Positions 58,501 to 64,000 of a stretch of 64,000 nucleotides of DNA are shown one piece after another (the first letter of the stretch is position 1; each line of letters starts with the position of its first letter). The position numbers and the translations under genes were made by a program. Below the pieces are notes generated by a model, which saw only the letters and a program-made list of their open reading frames with translations, was not told the origin of the DNA and made no database searches. This DNA comes from Anisus vortex. Taxonomy: Eukaryota; Mollusca; Gastropoda; Planorbidae. The DNA is taken from assembly GCA_949126835.1 (NCBI GenBank), contig OX421495.1, positions 3,984,011 through 4,048,010 of the forward strand, in the 5' to 3' direction.

Positions 58501-59927
58501 AGCGCGCTAGAGGAACCAACAGAAAAGATAATCCACTAATAACATAGAGATGGATAGGTCACACACCTCAGAAAGCCAGAAACCAGCATCACAAGACAGA
58601 CCCCCACCTGGAACCCGCAAGACAAAAGGGGAAAAAAAAAAGAGGCCAGGGTAGACAATTTTTAGAACACTTAAAGAGTTGTCTTACCTTCTCTAGACAT
58701 GCCCTCGTGAAGACATTTCTGATACCGACAGTAGCGGCAGTTGTTTCTCATGCGAGGGTTTATAGAACAGTGCATGCTGGACTTGCACGTGTACGACTTG
58801 TTCTCCTTCAGGCCGCGACGGAAGAATTTCTGCAAAAACAGTACAGTACAAATTCAAATGGAGCATCATTACTGGTTCAGCCGAAAAAAAAAAAAGTCTT
58901 GCGGTGACATTCCATTAACGTGATCTAAAAAATAGTACGTTACATGTGTATATTACTACGCGCGTGAGCTCACCTTACAGCCTTCACACGTGGTCACACC
59001 GAAGTGTACCCCATTGGCGATGTCTCCGCACACTTTACACAGCAGCTGACCTTCGGCTGGCTCTACTGCTTCCGGTTTTTCTAGAAGAAGCCAAACAAAG
59101 ACCAAAACAAAAATAAGTTTTTAAACTTCCGCTTCAGAGGTGAGGAAAAAAGATCGATACGATACTCTAAACGCCACAATAGTTCTGCTATTCTTAAGTA
59201 AGATTTACCCACGTGCTCCAAATCAAACAGTACACGTGACTTTAAAGGCATCTCTTTAATGACCGGTAGGTTGATGTAATTGATAGGCGGTCCACAGAGT
59301 ACAGGTGTAGCACTAACCATCACCCCCCCCCCCCCCCCCCCGTAATTTTGATTACTATAATATAGATATTTCATTTTGATATGACCCCCCCCCCCCCAAT
59401 CACTCCCCCCCCCTGAAATTTACGTATAGAATTAAACTCCCTAATTAAAAAAACAACAACAATTGCTTATGCAATAATCATAAAAATCAATGTCTATTTA
59501 TATAGCGCATGCTATTGACTTTAGTATTACTAGGGGATGTGTGGCCAGAACAATGCCCAGCCGCCTTTACTTTACCCCAACCAATGTCAGGTACCCGTCA
59601 GAGCTGGGTAGACTACATAGTAATTAAGATCAACAAGCACAAAAAAGCTCGTTGAATTTAACCGCAGAAAAATGTCAAGAAATACATTAGCTCTAGCCTT
59701 AACTATTTTACGAGACGCCATTGCGTTTCCTTGGCGACAGTGCAAAAGCGATTCAACAATCAGTAGAAGCAGAAGGGATTACCTTTTCTGTACATGCCGG
59801 CGCTGATACACTTCTGGAACCGGCAGTGTTGACACCGGACACGCCCTCCCTTCAAGACGTCACATTTCCCGCCGCACTGGTTGCTGAAGTTTGGTCGGCC
59901 ATCTTTGGTGCAACGGATAAAAAAGCT
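49394..59927 (-). CDS. Nuclear receptor with two DNA-binding domains (2DBD-NR), 5' end beyond right edge
   Basis: Joined minus-strand exons: 59783-59927, 58974-59080, 58688-58829, 53769-56110, 52460-52559, 50771-51031, 50168-50248, 49394-49572; 3357 nt, 1118 codons plus stop, all phases agreeing. In order: second zinc finger of DBD1; an 18-residue linker; complete DBD2 (CKVCGD..., P-box CEGCKK, second finger C-x5-C-x9-C-x2-C, then [14 protein letters not shown]); a Gln/His/Ser-rich hinge of about 730 residues; a ligand-binding domain with signature [19 protein letters not shown]. Two tandem DBDs define the 2DBD subfamily described in schistosomes, Daphnia and molluscs. It is presumably a nuclear transcription factor; ligand and targets cannot be inferred. 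The exon for finger 1 of DBD1 was not found up to 64000. Confidence 0.92.
50168..50248 (-). CDS. 2DBD-NR exon: LBD helix 9
   Basis: Encodes [20 protein letters not shown] followed by LEAHIS, the typical DRPGL..P..V...Q...L.AL pattern. Phase 1 on both sides. Confidence 0.92.
50771..51031 (-). CDS. 2DBD-NR exon: LBD core
   Basis: 86 codons from [20 protein letters not shown] through [20 protein letters not shown]. It covers helices 4-8 of a nuclear receptor LBD. Confidence 0.95.
51032..52459 (-). other. Receptor intron with an inverted-repeat element and GT microsatellite
   Basis: A GT/GC-alternating stretch lies at 51178-51243. Arms at about 51886-51960 and 52066-52141 are inverted copies at about 80% (shared GGAGCTATTGAT.AGTGTCTT, ACTGAAAATTTT), a MITE-like hairpin. 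Nothing else. Confidence 0.65.
52460..52559 (-). CDS. 2DBD-NR exon: LBD helix 3 region
   Basis: Encodes [20 protein letters not shown] and CRNIP, the first half of the LBD signature. Acceptor TTTAG, donor CCAG|GTAAGA. Confidence 0.92.
52560..53768 (-). other. Receptor intron
   Basis: AT-rich, with a 14-G run at 53150-53163. No gene or element recognised. Confidence 0.6.
53769..56110 (-). CDS. 2DBD-NR exon: DBD extension, long hinge and LBD helix 1
   Basis: A single 2342-bp exon. It starts with the C-terminal extension ([20 protein letters not shown]), then about 730 residues rich in Gln, His, Ser and Asn with several poly-Q/H and N5 runs, and ends in [23 protein letters not shown] helix 1. 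Antisense frames over it, up to 164 codons, are shadows of the biased composition. Confidence 0.93.
56111..58687 (-). other. Receptor intron with simple and tandem repeats
   Basis: Holds a poly-C run near 56919, a degenerate tandem repeat at 57095-57300 built on CCATTCGTGGTGTGT..ACCGT, and a 20-bp repeat (CAATAGCACGCTAGAGGAAC, about 6 copies) at 58386-58519. No gene. Confidence 0.7.
58688..58829 (-). CDS. 2DBD-NR exon: DBD2 second zinc finger
   Basis: Encodes [20 protein letters not shown], then [19 protein letters not shown] and LHEGMSRE. Donor GAAG|GTAAGA. Confidence 0.96.
58974..59080 (-). CDS. 2DBD-NR exon: linker and DBD2 first zinc finger
   Basis: Encodes [13 protein letters not shown], then [18 protein letters not shown] and EGCK. 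Acceptor CTTCTTCTAG, donor AAG|GTGAGC in the P-box, the standard NR splice site. Confidence 0.95.
59081..59782 (-). mobile_element. Receptor intron with poly-C tracts and a SINE-A copy
   Basis: C runs of 20 (59322-59341) and 13 and 10 (59384-59413) lie side by side. 59520-59630 is a SINE-A body in minus orientation (GGGGATGTGTGGCCAGAACA, CAATGTCAGGTACCCGTC). Confidence 0.65.
59783..59927 (-). CDS. 2DBD-NR exon: DBD1 second zinc finger
   Basis: Encodes [17 protein letters not shown] then [18 protein letters not shown] and [13 protein letters not shown]. The finger is C-x3-C-x9-C-x2-C, with a D-box loop of three residues where five are usual. It starts in phase 0 right after the position of the P-box lysine. 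Confidence 0.9.
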
Positions 59928-60129
59928 CTAAAAAGTAAAAACAAAAAGAAGATAAAACAAATAAATACTTTTATCCTACAACAGGCCTACGCTTTAATTT
60001 TTTCAAAAGGTAACAACTTTGTTGCTGATAACAATGATATTATTTATAAGAAGAAGCTAAAATGCCACATAACATTAGTTAGACCTAGAGTCTACTAGAA
60101 TATGCATCTTCTGCGTGTGACCCATCAAC

Positions 60130-60590
60130 AAAAATAAACAGTACAAATCTAGAACAAATCAAGAAATTTGCTGCAAAGTTTTATGCTATGGAATATTTAC
60201 TATTGACAAGAATATCACCAATAGTTAATTCACTATAGAGTCTGCCTAGAAACACTAGAGGACAGAAGAGCAAAGAGCAATGTAGTAATAATTCATAAAG
60301 CATTAAATTAAAGCTTTAAAAACAACAACACAACAACAGTCTATTACAATGCTTTGATAAACATAAGGATAAAAGCCCTTTTCTTATTGCATACGCAAGA
60401 ACCAACGGATATAAGCAACTCTTGCTTCCCGAGTGCCAGCTGGTCATGGAATGGTGTGCCTGAACGAACCAGGAAAACAAGTAACTAAACATTTAAAACA
60501 CTAATCAAAACGCAAGACGACTAAAACTACGGATGAGCGTAGGACGCAATAATCTTCTTTATAGAGGGAGTAATGTTTATTACAGTCAAA
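60130..60590 (+). pseudogene. LINE reverse-transcriptase C-terminus and 3' tail, decayed
   Basis: Reads LEQIKKFAAKFYAMEYLL.. and, after stops, AYARTNGYKQLLLP, matching the YARTD.YKYSFFPR-type ending of non-LTR RTs. The tail has AATAATCTTCTTTATAGAGG. Confidence 0.65.
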
Positions 60591-60814
60591 GGTCAAACGT
60601 TGAAGTAACCCTGCTACCAAACTGAGTGAAAACCTAAATCTTTTGCCACCTACTGATCTGTATTGGCGATACATATTTACAAGTATTGAATATTATGATA
60701 ATACAGACGTAAAATATTCAGTTGTTGGTTCTTACGAGATAAGATTTCCTGTTATAAAAGGCCGGAAAAAACATAATAAGGACAATGTAACGCTTACAGA
60801 CCCTACAAGATAAG

Positions 60815-60895
60815 ATAAGAATACTTTATTGATCCAAACAAAAGGACCCAGGGACATCGTCAAGTCCCGAGGGGAAAAATTGAGTAAAATACAAA
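60815..60895 (+). mobile_element. Short retroelement tail-like sequence
   Basis: ATACTTTATTGATCCAAAC...TCAAGTCCCGAGGGGAAAAA resembles a recurrent LINE 3' end in animal genomes. Assignment is tentative. Confidence 0.35.
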
Positions 60896-61425
60896 TTTAT
60901 TGTTTTAAATCTTTCAAAAGTATAATTTATGTTCAAACTTTATTATTAGATTTTTCTAGCTTGTAAACGTAAGTTAAGATGTATAAATTGGCCATTTTTG
61001 GCTTTGACGAGAGGTCAATCAGTCAGTCCAATGACAGCAATGGGACAGCACATCTATTAAATATAGATCACATAGTTTTGTCCCTGTGAATGATTTCCCT
61101 TTATTTAGTCTTCGATCAGAAGGTCTAAAATGAATTGGGTTCACAAGTCAATCTTCTCCCTTTCTGAGTCCATAATTTTATTTCATCCGTGATTAAACTG
61201 GGCACTACAAATGAAGGAATTGTCATAAAAAACAACAACTAATTGTCCATTTTCTCAATATGCCCCCAACTGCATCGTTGACCTCAATCTAGTTCAGTCG
61301 TCTGACGGTGCAGTTCTCAAGTTCTTTCCCCTTGATGCCGGATTCAGCCGGATTGATTAATTTGAACTCTATAATATGAGAGCGCGACATCTTTTTTTTC
61401 TTCTCGTTTCCACCTTTCAGTACAG

Positions 61426-61728
61426 GACAGTTTGAGCAAACAAAGATTAGTCTGACTGGATCCATGATAGTTTTATACAACGGTATAGTGTAGCCAGGAG
61501 TTCTCACTCTGTTGTTCAACTTACAAGACAGTTTGATCAAACAAAGATTAGATAGACTGGATCTATGATAGTTTTATACAACGGTATAGTGTAGCCAGGG
61601 GTTCTCACTCTGTTGTTCAACTTACAAGACAGTTTGATCAAACAAAGATTAGATAGACTGGATCTATGATAGTTTTATACAACGGCATAGTGTAGCCAGG
61701 GGTTCTCACTCTGTTGCTCAACTTATTT
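61426..61728 (+). repeat. 101-bp tandem triplication
   Basis: Three copies starting at 61426, 61527 and 61628 (GACAGTTTGATCAAACAAAG...). The second and third are nearly identical and the first more diverged. Confidence 0.93.
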
Positions 61729-61949
61729 CTTTTATCCACAGCCAAAAGGTAAGCCCATGGTTTGTTGTTGTTTTTTAACACTCATGTGTTCTAAAGATGG
61801 CAACTCAATGATGGTACATTTTAAACCAATATTTAATCTTTCAAATTTTTCACCAAAATATATTTTTCAAAATAAATGTGTTAAATACTAATTCATACGA
61901 GTTTGTCTAATTGTTTTTTTTTTTAGTTACGCCTGCTTATGGCAGTACA

Positions 61950-62010
61950 AAGTCTTTTTTCAGCGCATAGAACTGTCCTCAACGGGATATGCGCTACATC
62001 AGAATTATTA
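61950..62010 (+). mobile_element. L2/CR1-type LINE 3'-end remnant
   Basis: AGCGCATAGAACTGTCCTCA..GGGATATGCGCTAC..ATTATTATT matches the 3' end of the LINE at 30262-31602. Confidence 0.65.
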
Positions 62011-62455
62011 TTTTATCCATTTACAGTGTTATAGTGTATCGACACTTTGTTGTCCTCTCAAGTCACCCAATGACACAAGACAAAGTATTTCTAGATGTAC
62101 TATACAGTAAAATGTCTTAGTTGAATTTAATACATGAAAAGGCTTTTGATTTTCTAAAGAGAATTTGAGGTATTTTAGTGAATTTTTTAAATATTAATTT
62201 ACTAGTCGTTGCACAAATGTATTTTTTTAAACTGATAAATTGTTTTTATTATTGATATCTATTGCTATTCTTACTATTAGTTCACAAATATTTCTATTAT
62301 TACGACGGTTTTCTAATAGCCTACAAACTTCTTATCCTTACGTTAATGTTTTTGTAGGCAAGTGTAATACAAGTTAGAACTACTTCACTTCTCCAAGGCC
62401 CACCAAATCACCATTTTGTGTATTTGGGTTTAAGAAAAAAGAAAGATATTTCATT

Positions 62456-63047
62456 GACAAGTCTTAATTAGGTGTGACCTTTTGAACTGGAATGATCGTG
62501 AACTTCCGGTGAAAATTACCCCCATTTTCGTAAACAAAAACCATGCTTTTGGTGCTGTTTGATAATTGATTTCAACATCGACAGCCAGTTCTGGTCTTTT
62601 AGAAATATACAACGGCTACAAGATTAGTTATTAGGAATCCATTTTTAACATCAAAAGTGAGTAGGCGATAATTAATACTCAAAGTGTTAAGTCGCGTTAG
62701 GCTAAATGTAGCTTTTGTTTATAAAAAAAAGTTAGTCAAAGAGTTGCGTCCTTGGTAATTAAAAAAATACAATGCCGAGATTTATAAAAAAACAACAACA
62801 CGAAAATTATTTTGCATCAAGCAATTAGTTTGGGATTATAAATAGGTGATTCTTCAAATCTGACATACAAAAACTATCGTTTTCTTTTGGCGCCATCTTT
62901 TGGAAATGAAATAAAATTTAATTCTCTACATATTTTCGTACAACCAGTAACGTAGCAGACAGACATTTTTCGAAGCGAATAATCGAATAAGACCGGAAAT
63001 GTTCTTCTTTTTTACCTTTTATGCATGCATAATCGTTAGGACTTGTC
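62456..63047. mobile_element. TIR element of unknown family, copy 2
   Basis: Starts GACAAGTCTTAATTAGG, ends TTAGGACTTGTC. Colinear over its whole length with 45701-46278 at moderate identity. Confidence 0.75.
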
Positions 63048-63719
63048 AATTCGGTAAATATAAAGATTTATGCAAACAAATTCCTTATATTTTGCGTTAT
63101 TCAACATTATCACCATCATGGCTGCTGTTTACTTAGTTACGTCATCTAGAAATCTAAACAACGCCAATTGCAAATGCTCTATTGCCAAATTAACCAATGC
63201 GAAACGGTTGTCATGTGCGATATATGAATTCAATATCTAAGGTATATATTTTATTACTGTAAAAATGATCTTTCGTTAAAACCGTTCAAGTTTTATTATT
63301 ATTTTAGTGCAGATTTTTTCAAAGCCAACTAAGAAATGATGATGATAAAAATCTATAAACACTCTTCCTGTTGTTGCTATTGACGTTCTCTCCCTTTGAC
63401 ACGAACTCTCCTTTATAAGGATTCTTCCCCGATAGCAGCAGACGCTTAAAGGGAGTTTTAATTTGTGTGTGTTGAAAATGTCCAAAGTGGAGCTTTGCGC
63501 GGACTCTCTTTGAAAAATTATTATGACCGCATAGTCAAGCTTGGCCACCGACGTCTGCCTCTATCCGGTGATAACTGACATCTTACTAATGTCTTTCTTA
63601 ACATTAGAACCCGTTCCCCAAGTTTTAAAATTATTCAATAGCAAACCAGTAATCCAAGACCTCCAATAGGTGTTTTTTTAAATTAATAAAAACAACTACA
63701 TTTTAAGGTTCTGAATGAT

Positions 63720-64000
63720 AAAAACTGACTGTTGAAGCCGATGTTTCTGACACATTTCAGTGAGTTGAATTTGCATTTACAAGGACCACTGGAATGGTTT
63801 TGCAATGAAACTGGACATATCTTGCCGAGAAATCCATTGAAATTTCAAAACATTTTAACTACGTGTAAATTCATATGTTTAAGAATATATTAAGATAGAT
63901 AGTTGGGCTTTTTCAGAAGTACATCGAAGCACTCAAAGCGGAGTTTTCTAATCAAAGGCAAGTCTTTCAAATTGATGGGCTAATTTTTTTCATACCACAC
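63720..64000. mobile_element. hAT fragment at the right edge
   Basis: AACTGACTGTTGAAGCCGAT..GACCACTGGAATGG is the reverse of 38320-38430 inside the hAT at 37211, and CAGAAGTACATCGAAGCACT.. matches 11860. The copy continues past the window. Confidence 0.75.

Larger units (their letters stand above)
59928..64000 (-). other. Probable 5' intron of the receptor gene
   Basis: No exon carrying a first zinc finger of DBD1 was found. Contents are listed separately: LINE remnants, a 101-bp triplication, TIR element copy 2 and a hAT fragment. Stretches 62011-62455 and 63048-63719 show nothing recognisable. Confidence 0.6.

Noticed and set aside
60785..60830. Possible missing DBD1 first-finger exon (CRVCK-like on minus strand)
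   Set aside because: No splice donor follows the lysine and the upstream Cys pair is absent.
61289..61540. An 83-codon minus-strand frame with CSNCPVLKGG
   Set aside because: It overlaps the 101-bp triplication and does not match the missing first zinc finger of DBD1 (no C-x2-C-x13-C-x2-C pattern).

Overview
The window is animal nuclear DNA: AT-rich, intron-rich and heavily loaded with transposable elements. It holds three protein genes with orthologues across animals: the start of MAP10, a complete FANCM gene, and most of a nuclear receptor with two DNA-binding domains (2DBD-NR). The 2DBD-NR subfamily is known from flatworms, molluscs and some other protostomes. Together with the tRNA-derived SINEs and the overall composition, this points to a lophotrochozoan, most likely a gastropod mollusc. 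The species cannot be named from the sequence.

Layout. Positions 1-941 (minus) carry the N-terminal third of MAP10, cut by the left edge. A 2 kb gap rich in the palindrome AGGCCT separates it head-to-head from FANCM (plus, 2991-43152). I assembled 29 FANCM coding exons by hand. Splice phases agree at every junction and give one 2445-codon reading frame: SF2/DEAH translocase, MHF-binding region, a 2.66 kb central exon with the RMI-binding MM2 motif, a degenerate ERCC4-type nuclease domain and terminal helix-hairpin-helix motifs. A poly(A) signal lies at 43210.

FANCM introns hold most of the mobile DNA. Intron 9 contains a 6.9 kb LTR retrotransposon in antisense orientation, with LTRs that differ at one position in 676. 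Its pol order is protease, integrase, reverse transcriptase, RNase H, the reverse of normal Ty3/gypsy order, and an internal deletion has removed the catalytic RT and most of RNase H. Other introns hold a 5'-truncated L2/CR1-like LINE (30262-31602), hAT-type elements with 8-bp target duplications (36635-36821, 37211-38570, 39950-42260), several tRNA-derived SINEs and minisatellites (30-bp, 22-bp, 24-bp, about 34-bp and 36-bp units).

From 43.2 to 49.4 kb there is no convincing gene, only a 60-bp tandem array and a TIR element. From 49394 to 59927 (minus) lie eight exons of the 2DBD-NR: second zinc finger of DBD1, complete DBD2, a very long Gln/His-rich hinge in one 2.3 kb exon, and the ligand-binding domain. 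The first finger of DBD1 should lie beyond the right edge, so positions 59928-64000 are read as an intron holding LINE remnants, a 101-bp triplication, a second copy of the TIR element and a hAT fragment.

FANCM (replication-fork remodelling), MAP10 (spindle and midbody microtubules) and the receptor (transcription) have no obvious joint pathway. Only MAP10 and FANCM could share regulation, through their common intergenic region.
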